DNA of 64,000 nucleotides from Paenibacillus humicola (GTDB taxonomy: Bacteria > Bacillota > Bacilli > Paenibacillales > Paenibacillaceae), in NCBI RefSeq assembly GCF_028826105.1, contig NZ_JAQGPL010000001.1:2568501-2632500 (forward strand), given 5' to 3'. A program made the position numbers and the translations under genes. Below the pieces are notes generated by a model, which saw only the letters and a list, made by a program, of their open reading frames with translations, was not told the DNA's origin and searched no databases. Positions 1 through 8,281 of this stretch are shown here, one piece after another (within the stretch, counting starts at the first letter, position 1; each line of letters opens with the position of its first letter).

Positions 1-456
1 TGTATCGTTCAACGACGGATACGGCTTGCTGCCGTCGGAGGAAGGCCTTTCGACCTGCGGGTTATGGTTCAGCGTCACCGGGAGAAAACGGACTGGAAGG
101 TTACCGGAAAACTGGCTAAAATAGCAGGGAAAGGGTATATCGTCACCAATATCCGGCGAAGCAAAGGGAGAGTGGCCTCTGTCAGCCGCGCCATCCGGCA
201 ATCCGACATGAAAACAAAGGATGTTAAAGCGATATGCGGAAAAATCGACCGGATTGCGCTTCGCTCGGCCAAAACGCTGCACGCGTATTATCGCAGCATT
301 GATACGGTGGGGCTTGATATCGGATTGGACCGGAAAGGGCATGTCTGGATCATCGAGCCCAATTTTACTCCGATGATCGGCCTGTTTTTGCATTTAAAAG
401 ATAAAAACCAATATCGGCGAATCATGTCCTATCGTCGCGGCCGTGCCGTGACGTAA
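1..456 (+). CDS. YheC/YheD-family spore coat-associated ATP-grasp protein, 3' part
   Basis: The frame is open from base 1 and ends at TAA 454-456, so only the last 151 residues are seen and the ATG at 64 is internal. The fragment reads RPFDLRVMVQR, then GKLAKIAGKGYIVTN, and near the end DIGLDRKGHVWIIEPNF. This is the C-terminal, ATP-grasp-like part of YheC/YheD proteins, where the Asp and the Glu-x-Asn serve as metal/nucleotide ligands. Members are linked to the endospore coat in Bacillus. Their biochemical activity is unknown. It is the main hint that the host is a spore former. The 5' end lies outside the window. Confidence 0.8.
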   Translation, partial: CIVQRRIRLAAVGGRPFDLRVMVQRHREKTDWKVTGKLAKIAGKGYIVTNIRRSKGRVASVSRAIRQSDMKTKDVKAICGKIDRIALRSAKTLHAYYRSIDTVGLDIGLDRKGHVWIIEPNFTPMIGLFLHLKDKNQYRRIMSYRRGRAVT

Positions 457-530
457 CGGGCGGGCTGGCCGGTAAGCCTCTTTTGGCGAAGGGCTGATGC
501 GTTCATGTGAGATTTCGCATTTGCCCGGTG

Positions 531-573
531 CCGCTTCATACAGGATTCAAGTATGTCGTGTATGCTGAAGCGG
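531..573. repeat. Imperfect inverted repeat ahead of the VTT-domain gene
   Basis: CCGCTTCATACA (531-542) is mirrored by TGTATGctGAAGCGG (559-573). This gives a 12-bp arm with a 2-nt bulge and a 16-nt loop. It ends about 20 bases before the GAGGAG ribosome site at 595-600. No T-tract follows, so it is not a plain terminator. It could be an operator or a leader hairpin. I see no second copy in the window. Confidence 0.4.
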
Positions 574-603
574 AGAGGTCCAACCGGCGGTTTTGAGGAG
601 TGA

Positions 604-1242
604 GTGGAAGAAATGGGTAATGCCATAAATGGCACGATCGAATGGCTGCTCGATTTTGCGCAGCTGGACGGCTACAACATATTGCTGCTGACGATTCCGC
701 TCGCGATTTTGCAAGGATTTCTCGGCTTTTTTCCTTTTACGACGATCATCATGCTGCACATCTCCGTACTGGGCCTACGCAACGGTCTTATGATGAGCTG
801 GCTGACGGGAACGATTGCATCCATGGTCGCGTTTTATTTTTTTCGTTATATTTTTTCGGGTTGGGTGAACCAAAGGCTGCGGAAAAAGGTTGAGCGCTAC
901 GAAAAGTGGCAGGCGTATTTTCAGCGATACGGGGTATGGGCGATCATTTTTCTCCGGACGCTCCCGATCATGCCGAACAGCCTCGTTTCGTTCATGTCTT
1001 CCGTCTCGCCGATCAAATCGATTCCATACTTAGTTTCATCGATTTTCGGGAATTTGTCCAACATTTGGCTGTTTGGCATTATCAGCTCCAAAATTTTGAT
1101 GCCCAAAACCGATATCCGGATGCTCTTGTACACGTACATCGGCTTTTGCGTGCTGCTGTGCGTTCTGTTTTTGGCGCTTCATTCCAAACGGAAAATCAAA
1201 ACAGCCGGTTCCCGGCCGAAAGAAGGGGACCTGCACGTGTAA
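604..1242 (+). CDS. VTT/TVP38-TMEM64-family (DedA-like) membrane protein
   Basis: A 212-residue integral membrane protein. Hydrophobic segments lie near residues 25-45, 48-80, 108-135, 140-162 and 178-196. A conserved-looking core (FLRTLPIMPNSLVSF) follows a basic cytoplasmic loop, as in the VTT (DedA/TVP38) fold. Relatives are implicated in lipid scrambling or transport and membrane homeostasis. No substrate can be read from sequence. GTG at 604 is only 3 nt from GAGGAG (595-600). The in-frame ATG at 613 has 12-nt spacing and may be the true start. The gene ends just before a hairpin terminator and appears monocistronic. Confidence 0.7.
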   Translation: MEEMGNAINGTIEWLLDFAQLDGYNILLLTIPLAILQGFLGFFPFTTIIMLHISVLGLRNGLMMSWLTGTIASMVAFYFFRYIFSGWVNQRLRKKVERYEKWQAYFQRYGVWAIIFLRTLPIMPNSLVSFMSSVSPIKSIPYLVSSIFGNLSNIWLFGIISSKILMPKTDIRMLLYTYIGFCVLLCVLFLALHSKRKIKTAGSRPKEGDLHV

Positions 1243-1254
1243 TGACGCTTGACG

Positions 1255-1296
1255 AAAAAACGGTCCGTGCCGCCGCGTGCGCCTAGGACCGTTTTT
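1255..1296 (+). terminator. Rho-independent terminator after the VTT gene
   Basis: AAAACGGTCC (1257-1266) pairs with GGACCGTTTT (1286-1295), followed by the T-run at 1292-1296. It lies 13 bases after the stop codon. The A-run on the 5' side could let it work on the other strand too. Confidence 0.85.
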
Positions 1297-1363
1297 GCTA
1301 GCCGGAACGGGACAGAAGTGGGTGAGAAAATAGGGAACCGGCTTGAAAAGGAGGTCGGGGGAA

Positions 1364-1861
1364 ATGTTTTATGTCAATGCCAGAGCCTTTATTGAACGTA
1401 AAAAGGAGAACGAGACGGAAATCGTGCTGCAAACCCGAAACAAACCGGGCGAACAGGCGTTAGAACTGCCCGGCGGCAGGCTGGAGTTATTCGAACCGAT
1501 ATTGGACGGATTAAAGCGGGAAGTGTTGGAGGAAACCGGGCTTGCCGTGATCGAAGTCGAGGACGGCCAAAAACGGATCGACACCGCCGGCATTAACGAT
1601 GACTTTGAGGTGGAGTGTGTAGCGCCGTTTTGCGCCTACCAAACGATTAAAGGGCCGGTCGATTCGATCGGTATGTACTTCATCTGCAGTGCGGAAGGCG
1701 AATTGTTGGCGGAAGGCGACGAAACAACAAATTTAATGTGGAAGCCGGTACAAGAAATTGAACGTATGATGAAGGAAAATCCTTTGCAGTTCTCCGATGT
1801 GGACCGGGCCGGAATCCTTAATTATTTAAAGCACCGCTTCGGTTCGCGGCTTGTGGAGTAG
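1364..1861 (+). CDS. Nudix hydrolase
   Basis: A 165-residue protein that hydrolyses a nucleoside diphosphate linked to some other moiety. The Nudix box is complete at residues 37-59: G-x5-E-x7-REVLEETGL. Residue order is a short N-terminal strand region, the box, then a C-terminal helix with a DVDRAG segment. ATG 1364 is chosen because AAGGAGG (1348-1354) sits 9 nt upstream. A TTG at 1343 is in frame but overlaps that site. Substrate specificity cannot be assigned. The next reading frame begins 3 nt after the stop, so the two were probably cotranscribed. Confidence 0.88.
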   Translation: MFYVNARAFIERKKENETEIVLQTRNKPGEQALELPGGRLELFEPILDGLKREVLEETGLAVIEVEDGQKRIDTAGINDDFEVECVAPFCAYQTIKGPVDSIGMYFICSAEGELLAEGDETTNLMWKPVQEIERMMKENPLQFSDVDRAGILNYLKHRFGSRLVE

Positions 1862-1864
1862 CAG

Positions 1865-2437
1865 ATGCACGGGAAAAGCGAACGTGATTTGAACAAAATC
1901 ATCGGTTTATTTCAAGAAGAGATGCAAGAATGTCTGGCCGGAATTTATTTGCACGGCTCGCTGTCGGTGGGATGCTATAATCCCGAAACGAGCGATATCG
2001 ACCTGCTTGTGATTGCAAAAGATAAACTGGCGGCCGACGCTTACATAAGGATAGCACGCGGACTCCTGGCCATAGACGATGGGCGGTACGGCGAAGGCGG
2101 GATTGAAGTCAGCATCGTGTTGGAAACGTATATGCAGAGCTTTGTTTACCCGACGCCTTTCGAATTTCATTATTCGCCGTCGCACCGGGAAAGCTATCGG
2201 TCGGATTCTGCCTATGTGTGCGGCGATTTGGAGGATCCGGATTTGGCGGCACATGCCGTAGTTAGCGGAAAAAGACGACCTGCACGTCCATTTAACGGCT
2301 CTGATCGATCAGCAGCAGAAGGACGGCGGTGATGGCCGATTCACTGGCAGCCGGTCAGCCCTGCCGGGGAATTGGAGTGGCGCGGCTGGGTGACGGTTGA
2401 ACGATTGCGAACCTTAAGATCGTACGGAATCATTTAA
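1865..2437 (+). pseudogene. Decayed aminoglycoside-type nucleotidyltransferase
   Basis: The first ~130 residues match the ANT(3'')/(9)-type nucleotidyltransferase fold. They contain LHGSLSVG, then the metal-binding SDIDLL, then a third acidic strand (GGIEVSIV) and DPDLAAHAV at about 125-133. After ~2268 the frame turns Arg/Pro-rich and stops at 2330-2332. The +1 frame there reads LAEKDDLHVHLTALIDQQQ. After the stop the original frame is open again to TAA 2435-2437. The usual C-terminal helical domain is missing. I read this as a gene broken by at least two indels, most likely non-functional. Sequencing error is the alternative. Confidence 0.6.
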
Positions 2438-2505
2438 CTCGCAAGCGGTTGTGAAGCCGTAAATATTCGGACCGATAAGGAAAAACAAAGGGGGTATCGC
2501 TTCTA

Positions 2506-3240
2506 GTGGATGAATGCTCGAGCATCATGGGGATTCCCGTGCCGAAAATGACGATGCAGGAAACCGTCGATGCGATCAGCAGGGAAATTACGCAGCATAA
2601 AGCGGAGCTGTTTCATGTTATTACGTTAAACCCCGAAATGACGATGGCCTGTCAGCACGACCCGGATTTGCGGCGGATTGTGAATGAAGCGGGTCTGCTC
2701 ACGGCTGACGGCATCGGAATTATCATGGTATCTCGCCTGAAAGGAAATCCGCTTCCCGAGCGCGTAACCGGCTGCGATTTGCTGGTGGAATTGCTCGAGA
2801 AAGCAAATGCCGCATCATGGTCGTTTTATTTGCTGGGTGCGGAGGAGTCTACCAGTCGACAGGCTGCAAAAGCGATTCAAGAAACATACCCCGGGGTAAC
2901 ATTGCTTGGCAGGCACCATGGATATTTTGCCCCTTCGGAGGAGGAACGGATTTTAACCGAAATTCATTCGCTAAAACCCGATGTGCTCATTGTTGCCCTT
3001 GGAGCTCCAAGAGCCGAGAAGTGGATTGATCAGCATAAGAACAGACTGAACGCCAAAATCGCCATCGGTGTCGGGGGGAGTCTGGACATCATCGCCGGAA
3101 AAGTCAAACGAGCGCCGGTCATGTGGCAGAGGCTGAACGCGGAATGGCTGTTCCGGTTAATCAACCAGCCGTCCCGATGGCGCAGACAGCTGCTGCTGCC
3201 CCGTTTTGCTGTACAAGCTTTACGGTATAAAGAAAAATAA
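2506..3240 (+). CDS. tagA: WecG/TagA/CpsF-family glycosyltransferase
   Basis: A 244-residue GT26-family transferase. In Gram-positives TagA adds N-acetylmannosamine to GlcNAc-diphospho-undecaprenol, the second step of wall teichoic acid linkage-unit synthesis, at the inner face of the membrane. Recognisable elements are VITLNPEMTMACQ, LLTADGIGI, the ERVTGCDL loop, FYLLGAEE, the long strand LIVALGAPRAEKWI, IGVGGSLDIIAGKVKRAP and the C-terminal ERLF/WLFRLINQPSRWRR region. Length fits the family (about 240-250). Start is GTG 2506 behind a G-rich ribosome site (2489-2495). No other teichoic-acid genes are nearby, so the exact acceptor is not certain. Confidence 0.85.
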   Translation: MDECSSIMGIPVPKMTMQETVDAISREITQHKAELFHVITLNPEMTMACQHDPDLRRIVNEAGLLTADGIGIIMVSRLKGNPLPERVTGCDLLVELLEKANAASWSFYLLGAEESTSRQAAKAIQETYPGVTLLGRHHGYFAPSEEERILTEIHSLKPDVLIVALGAPRAEKWIDQHKNRLNAKIAIGVGGSLDIIAGKVKRAPVMWQRLNAEWLFRLINQPSRWRRQLLLPRFAVQALRYKEK

Positions 3241-3264
3241 CGAAATCGGAAGGAGACCTGACTT

Positions 3265-4068
3265 ATGAAATGGAATCTGGCGGGTAAAACCGCGATTGTC
3301 ACCGGCGGGAGCGCCGGGATCGGACTTGCGACCGCAAAACGTTTGTATGCCGAAGGAGTGAATGTCGTCATTACCGCGCGGGACGAAAAGAAGCTGGCCG
3401 AAGCGAAGGCTTCGATTACCGGATTGCGCTCGGCCTCGGATCGTCATTCGGGCGTCGTCGCGGTCAGCGCCGACCTGCGGCAGCCGGATGCGGCGGCGAA
3501 AACGGTCGAAGCGGCCATTGCCGGCTTCGGGCGGATCGATATCCTGGTGAACAATGCCGGTGCAGCCAAAGCAGGCGCTTTCCTGCAGCTGTCGGACGAA
3601 GATTTTACGGATGCCTGGAGCTTGAAGCTGCTCGGCTATATCCGGATGGTGCGCGCCGTGCTTCCGCATTTCATCGAACGGGGCGACGGCCGAATCGTCA
3701 ACATCATCGGAACGGCGGGCCGCACGCCTGCCCCGACCTTTTTGCCGGGCGGCACGGCAAACGCCGCGCTGCTTAATTTTACGAAAGGCGTCTCCAAGGA
3801 GCTGGCGCAGCACCAAATTCGAATCAACGCGATTTCTCCGGGCCTGACGCTGACGGAACGGGCGGAAACGCTCGCCGTTCAAGAGGCGGCTGCCAAAGGC
3901 ATTTCGGTAGAACGGCAGAAGGAGGAAGCCGCTGCCGGCATTCCGCTCGGACGTGCCGTGCAGCCGGAGGAAATTGCCGACATGGCTCTGTTTCTCGTCT
4001 CGGACCTGGCTGCATCGATCACGGGTACGGAGGTCGTCGTCGACGGAGGCCGCCAGCCGGGATTTTAG
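3265..4068 (+). CDS. Atypical SDR protein lacking the Tyr-x3-Lys catalytic pair
   Basis: A 267-residue short-chain dehydrogenase fold. The cofactor motif TGGSAGIG is at residues 13-20, NNAG at 96-99, and the C-terminal VDGG at 259-262. The active-site stretch is abnormal. Where SDRs have Ser then Tyr-x3-Lys, this protein reads NIIGTAGR (145-152) and PGGTANAAL (161-169). Gly162 and Asn166 therefore occupy the Tyr and Lys positions. A related atypical FabG-like branch exists in bacteria. Activity may be lost or altered. Start ATG 3265 follows AAGGAGA. The gene lies 24 nt after tagA and ends in its own hairpin. It opens the catabolic region but need not be part of it. Confidence 0.85.
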   Translation: MKWNLAGKTAIVTGGSAGIGLATAKRLYAEGVNVVITARDEKKLAEAKASITGLRSASDRHSGVVAVSADLRQPDAAAKTVEAAIAGFGRIDILVNNAGAAKAGAFLQLSDEDFTDAWSLKLLGYIRMVRAVLPHFIERGDGRIVNIIGTAGRTPAPTFLPGGTANAALLNFTKGVSKELAQHQIRINAISPGLTLTERAETLAVQEAAAKGISVERQKEEAAAGIPLGRAVQPEEIADMALFLVSDLAASITGTEVVVDGGRQPGF

Positions 4069-4161
4069 ACGGAAGACCGCCGGAACGTATCCTTTTACGA
4101 TCGATGCCTTCGCAGGGCGCGAGGGCTTGCATTTATTTTTCATGCCTGATTTTATCCCAAC

Positions 4162-4195
4162 TGCCGCGCCGGCTGTCTGCCGTGCGCGGCATTTT
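4162..4195 (+). terminator. Hairpin terminator after the atypical SDR
   Basis: TGCCGCGC (4162-4169) pairs with GCGCGGCA (4184-4191), followed by TTTT at 4192-4195. The arm is perfect but the T-run is short. Confidence 0.6.
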
Positions 4196-4310
4196 CATGA
4201 GAGGAATAAAAAGGGTATGAGCGTTTTTTGGCGAATACGGTCATAGATCATGCTATCCAGAATATTTTAACTTCGGCATGAAAATTATGGGATTCAGGGA
4301 GGGCAAGTGA

Positions 4311-5396
4311 ATGATCGAACAACAGGCAAGCGCGGAAGCGGGGAAAACGGCGGCCCGAACGGGTATCATTGACTGTGACGTGCACCCTTACCCGCGAAAT
4401 GCGGCGGAAATCCGCTCCTACATGACGATGCCCTGGCGGGAACGGTATAACGGCGGCGGCCGCGGCTTTTACGGCAATCCCGTGCATGGCGACCGTCTGG
4501 ACGCCAGGCCTTCGCAGGGCGGACCTTCGGGCTCGGACCCGGAGCTGCTCCGCCGGCAGCTTATCGACGAATACGGCTATGCGCATGCGATCCTGATGCC
4601 GCGCGCTTTTTGCAATCTGCATCCGGACCCCGACTTCGGAAACGCGATTGCCGCGGCGTTCAACGACTGGCTGGCGGACACTTGGCTTAGCAAATACAAT
4701 CCTGACAGCGTATTCAAAGGCTCCATAACGGTGAACCCTCAAGACCCGCAGGCGGCGGCGCGCGAAATCGAGCGATGGGCGGGTCATCCGCATTACGTGC
4801 AGGTCATGACCGATTCCGGCGCGCGCGCTCCGTTCGGCCAGCGGCAGTATTATCCGATTTACGAAGCCTGCGAGAAGCACGGACTTCCGTTCGCGATTCA
4901 CCCCGGCACCGACGGGATGGGCATCAACGTGCAGCCGTCCCCGGGTTACCCGACGCATTATATCGAATGGCATACGTGCCTGTCGCTCAGCTTCCAGGCT
5001 CACCTGGTCAGCTTCATCACGGAGGGCGTGTTCGAGCGGTTCCCGAATTTTAAAGTCGTGCTGGTCGAAGGCGGCGTTTCCTGGCTGGCTCCGCTCATGT
5101 GGCGTCTTGATGCGGAATACAAGGCGCTGCGGTACGAGGTGCCGTGGCTGAAGCGCAAGCCGAGCGAATATTTGCTTGACCATGTGCGGATTACGTCCCA
5201 GCCGCTCGAGCGGCCGGACAACGACAAGCATCTGCTTCAAATCTTCGACATGATGGACGCGGAGCGGATCCTGATGTTTTCCAGCGATTACCCGCATTGG
5301 GATTTCGATTCTCCGACCCGCGCTTTTCCAAAGCTGCCGGAATCGATGCACCGGCGGATCTTTTACGAGAATGCGCGCGAATTTTACAACCTATAG
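4311..5396 (+). CDS. Amidohydrolase_2-family (ACMSD-like) metal-dependent hydrolase or decarboxylase
   Basis: A 361-residue TIM-barrel enzyme. The metal site begins with Asp-Val-His at 23-25 (IIDCDVHPYP). It continues with the His of IHPGTDGMG (about 197) and the Asp of FSSDYPHWDFDSP (about 326). This order is that of the amidohydrolase_2 group, which includes non-oxidative decarboxylases of aminocarboxymuconate and resorcylate type as well as hydrolases. Start ATG 4311 follows GGGAGGG. A Rieske gene begins 12 nt downstream and is almost certainly cotranscribed. That pairing recalls aromatic ring-degradation loci, but no oxygenase is present here. The substrate is unknown. Confidence 0.85.
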   Translation: MIEQQASAEAGKTAARTGIIDCDVHPYPRNAAEIRSYMTMPWRERYNGGGRGFYGNPVHGDRLDARPSQGGPSGSDPELLRRQLIDEYGYAHAILMPRAFCNLHPDPDFGNAIAAAFNDWLADTWLSKYNPDSVFKGSITVNPQDPQAAAREIERWAGHPHYVQVMTDSGARAPFGQRQYYPIYEACEKHGLPFAIHPGTDGMGINVQPSPGYPTHYIEWHTCLSLSFQAHLVSFITEGVFERFPNFKVVLVEGGVSWLAPLMWRLDAEYKALRYEVPWLKRKPSEYLLDHVRITSQPLERPDNDKHLLQIFDMMDAERILMFSSDYPHWDFDSPTRAFPKLPESMHRRIFYENAREFYNL

Positions 5397-5408
5397 GGGG
5401 AGATTCGA

Positions 5409-5834
5409 ATGGGCAAACACGTGGTCGGCACCGTTGCCGAATTTCCGTCAGGCGCTCGGAAGCTAGTCGTTCTGGAAGGACGCCCGGTCGGCGTATTCAA
5501 TGTGAACGGCACGTTCTATGCACTTAGAAACACCTGTCCCCATCAAGGCGCGCCGCTCTGCGCCGGCACCGTGACCGGCATGACCCTGGCTTCCGAGCCC
5601 GGCGAATATTTGTACGGCCGGGAAGGGGAAATCGTCCGCTGTCCGTGGCACGGATGGGAATTCGACATCACGAGCGGCAAATCGATTTTCGATCCGAACA
5701 AATGCCTGGTGAAATCGTATGAAGTGACGGTCGAGGTACCGGTCGAGACCGAGGACCTTTCGTCCGAGGAGCCTCCTTCCGTGGAGACATATCCCGTTTC
5801 CGTCGAATCCGGCAGCGTCGTCGTTCATTTATGA
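5409..5834 (+). CDS. Rieske [2Fe-2S] protein (non-haem-iron oxygenase type ferredoxin)
   Basis: A 141-residue single-domain Rieske protein. The cluster ligands are visible as Cys43-Pro-His45 (CPHQGAPL) and Cys78-x2-His81 (CPWHGWEFD), with 32 residues between the boxes. There is no signal peptide or membrane anchor, so it is cytoplasmic. The insert between the boxes carries a GMTLASEPGEYLYGREGE loop. The acidic C-terminal tail (about 115-130) is unusual. It would carry electrons or form part of an oxygenase, but neither an oxygenase alpha subunit nor a reductase is nearby. Start ATG 5409 follows GGGGGAG. A terminator follows. Confidence 0.9.
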   Translation: MGKHVVGTVAEFPSGARKLVVLEGRPVGVFNVNGTFYALRNTCPHQGAPLCAGTVTGMTLASEPGEYLYGREGEIVRCPWHGWEFDITSGKSIFDPNKCLVKSYEVTVEVPVETEDLSSEEPPSVETYPVSVESGSVVVHL

Positions 5835-5860
5835 ACGGCGGCGCCGGCATCCATCAAGAG

Positions 5861-5885
5861 AGTCGCGAAATTTCGCGGCTTTTTT
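5861..5885 (+). terminator. Rho-independent terminator of the amidohydrolase-Rieske unit
   Basis: AGTCGCGAAA (5861-5870) folds back on TTTCGCGGCT (5871-5880) with one G-T pair. The T-run covers 5880-5885. Confidence 0.85.
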
Positions 5886-5989
5886 GATCTACCGGTAAGA
5901 TTGCCTTTTCACGCTGCCGGCTCGCAAAGGTCCGCCTATCTGAACCTGCATGTTCCAAATATATCTGCACAGATCCAAAAATAATGAAA

Positions 5990-6018
5990 TTGTTGGCAGG
6001 CGGTGAAATCCCTATACT
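5990..6018 (+). promoter_or_regulatory. Sigma-A type promoter for the sugar-acid gene group
   Basis: The -35 box TTGTTG (5990-5995), a 17-bp spacer and the -10 box TATACT (6013-6018) lie 30 bases ahead of the GTG at 6049. The sequence upstream (5945-5990) is A/T-rich. The unit it drives probably runs at least to 10202. Confidence 0.65.
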
Positions 6019-6048
6019 TAAAAGACATCTAACGGAGGTGAAGCTAAC

Positions 6049-6894
6049 GTGACGGACAGCGAAAGCAGAACCAAAAACGCGCTGGTAACCGGAGGAAGCT
6101 TGGGGATCGGCAGAGGGATTGCACTAGCCCTGGCTGAAACCGGTTACAATGTGGCGATCAGCCACCTGAACGAGCCGGAGGAAGCCGCGAAGGTTGCAGA
6201 CACGATTCGGGAGCGATACGGCCGCTCTTGCTTCGTGTTCCAGGGCGATCTGACGCAGGAGGATACGCCGGCGCGGCTGGCGCGGCAGGCAATCGACGCG
6301 CTGGGCGACGTTCATGTGCTGGTGAATAATGCGGGCATCACCATCATGAGCCCGCTCGTGGACATGGACCCGGCCCGGATGGACGCGCTGTATCGGCTCA
6401 ATTACCGCGCGCCGCTCGTGCTGATGCAGATGATCGGCCGGCACATGATCGAGCGGACCATTCGCGGCAGCATCATCAACACCGCCTCGACCCGCGGAGA
6501 ACGGGCGTATCCCGCCGATTCCGTATACGGCGGACTGAAGGCGGCGCTGATCCGTTCCGTCCAGTCGATTGCGCTGGAGCTTGCGCCTTACGGCATCCGG
6601 GTCAACTGCATCGCCCCGGGCGCCATTCAGGTACGCGAGGCGCGAAGCGAGCATTACGCCAGGCTCGGGGAGCGGATTCCGCTCGGCCGGGCGGGGACGC
6701 CGGCGGATATTGGAGGAGCCGCCGTATGGCTGGCATCGGACGCTTCTTCGTATGTGACGGGAACGACGATCCGGGTGGACGGCGGACTTATTTTGCCGGG
6801 CATGCCGGAGCGGACGGACACGGGCTCGGGAGCAAGCACAGGGGCAGGAACGGCGGCAGGAGCAGCTCAAGGCTGGGGAAGCCCAAACAAATAA
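6049..6894 (+). CDS. SDR-family NAD(P)-dependent oxidoreductase with Gly/Ala-rich tail
   Basis: A 281-residue classical SDR with an intact active site. TGGSLGIG is at 14-21, NNAG at 93-96, Ser147 in NTAST, and Tyr160-x3-Lys164 in VYGGLKAAL. It would oxidise or reduce an alcohol/carbonyl, plausibly a sugar lactone or sugar acid given the two dehydratase genes behind it. Residues 255-281 form a low-complexity Gly/Ala/Ser/Thr tail that the family does not need. Start is GTG 6049 after AACGGAGGTG. The next gene begins 14 nt after the stop. The exact substrate cannot be read. Confidence 0.88.
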   Translation: MTDSESRTKNALVTGGSLGIGRGIALALAETGYNVAISHLNEPEEAAKVADTIRERYGRSCFVFQGDLTQEDTPARLARQAIDALGDVHVLVNNAGITIMSPLVDMDPARMDALYRLNYRAPLVLMQMIGRHMIERTIRGSIINTASTRGERAYPADSVYGGLKAALIRSVQSIALELAPYGIRVNCIAPGAIQVREARSEHYARLGERIPLGRAGTPADIGGAAVWLASDASSYVTGTTIRVDGGLILPGMPERTDTGSGASTGAGTAAGAAQGWGSPNK

Positions 6895-6908
6895 GGAGAT
6901 GATCGTTT

Positions 6909-8111
6909 ATGAGCGAATTGAAAATTACGGATGTTAAAGCCATCCTGACGGCGCCGGACGGCATCAATTTGGTCGTCGTCAAAATCGAGACGAACGAACC
7001 GGGCCTGTACGGCCTCGGCTGCGCGACGTTTACGCAGCGTTATTTGTCCGTCAGGTCCGCCGTCGAGGATTACATGAAGCCGTTTCTGATCGGGAAGGAT
7101 CCGCAGCGAATCGAGGATATTTGGCAGACCGCGATGGTGAGCTCTTATTGGCGGAACGGGCCGGTGCTGAACAATGCGATTTCCGGCGTCGATATGGCGC
7201 TGTGGGATATCAAGGGAAAAATGGCCGGCATGCCGGTTTATCAGCTGCTCGGCGGCAAATGCCGCGAAGCCGCTGCCGTGTACCGCCATGCGGACGGCCG
7301 GGACGCCCGCGAGGTGGAGGACAACGTCAGGCGTTATATGGAGCAGGGGTACCGTTATATCCGGTGCCAGATGGGCGGGTACGGCGGGCGAAACCATATT
7401 ATCCATGCTCCTGAAAACGCGCAGCCGGGCGCCTATTACGATCCGGACACCTATGCACGAAGCGTTCCGGCGCTGTTCGAGCATATTCGTACCGCCATCG
7501 GCTTCGAGATTGAAGTGCTGCACGACATTCACGAGCGGGTATCCCCGATCGAAGCGGTGCGCATGGCGAAAGCGCTCGAGCCGTACCGGCTCTTCTTCCT
7601 GGAGGATGCGCTTCCTCCGGAGCAGATCGAATGGTTCCGTACGATTCGCGCGCAGTGCGCCGTTCCGATCGCCATGGGTGAGCTGTTCGTGCACCCGAAC
7701 GAGTGGACCGGCCTGATTGCGGAAAAGCTGATCGACTTTATCCGCTGCCATATCAGCGCGATCGGAGGCATAACGCCGGCCCGGAAGCTGGCTGCGCTCT
7801 GCGAGTCGTTCGGCGTGCGTACGGCATGGCACGGCCCGGGCGACGTCTCGCCCGTCGGACATGCGGCCAACGTGCATCTCGATTTGGCCGTGCCGAATTT
7901 CGGCATCCAGGAATGGAACGGCTTCTCGGACCGGATGAAGGAGGTTTTCCCGGGCTGTCCGGAAATCCGGAACGGTTACGTCTACGTGAATGACAAGCCC
8001 GGACTCGGCGTCGATCTCAACGAGGAATTGGCGGCCAAATTCCCGTGCGGCACAGAGCTGCCGAAGTGGACGCTCGCCCGCATTACCGACGGTACGTCCG
8101 TCCGGCCCTAA
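6909..8111 (+). CDS. Enolase-superfamily sugar-acid dehydratase, ManD/RspA group
   Basis: A 400-residue enolase-superfamily enzyme with the capping domain (1-120) and barrel. Family-typical segments are LYGLGCATFTQR (near 34-45), ISGVDMALWDIKGK, YQLLGGKCR and the barrel motif HDIHER at 205-210. In that motif Asp206 is a metal ligand and His208 a catalytic residue. Further metal Glu residues appear in FFLEDAL and IAMGELF. Characterised members dehydrate D-mannonate or D-gluconate to a 2-keto-3-deoxy acid, and many are slow or of unknown substrate. RspA was named as a starvation-signal protein. Start ATG 6909 follows AAGGAGATGATC. It sits inside the SDR/dehydratase group. Confidence 0.88.
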   Translation: MSELKITDVKAILTAPDGINLVVVKIETNEPGLYGLGCATFTQRYLSVRSAVEDYMKPFLIGKDPQRIEDIWQTAMVSSYWRNGPVLNNAISGVDMALWDIKGKMAGMPVYQLLGGKCREAAAVYRHADGRDAREVEDNVRRYMEQGYRYIRCQMGGYGGRNHIIHAPENAQPGAYYDPDTYARSVPALFEHIRTAIGFEIEVLHDIHERVSPIEAVRMAKALEPYRLFFLEDALPPEQIEWFRTIRAQCAVPIAMGELFVHPNEWTGLIAEKLIDFIRCHISAIGGITPARKLAALCESFGVRTAWHGPGDVSPVGHAANVHLDLAVPNFGIQEWNGFSDRMKEVFPGCPEIRNGYVYVNDKPGLGVDLNEELAAKFPCGTELPKWTLARITDGTSVRP

Positions 8112-8281
8112 GCGGCCGGACTGCACCACCACGCCGCATCCGCGCACATTCTGCCCTGCGTGCGGTGCGGCGTAAAAAAATCTCGCTCCGAAAGAAGAGC
8201 CGATGCTTCCATCGCTGATTTTGCTGCACGAAATGAATGCAAGGCCATCAATGCCATATTTTTTGAGAGGACGGAACCAAC

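Noticed and set aside
3220..4143. A 307-residue minus-strand frame opposite the atypical SDR
   Set aside because: Arg/Asp-rich shadow of the SDR coding strand, with no ribosome site.
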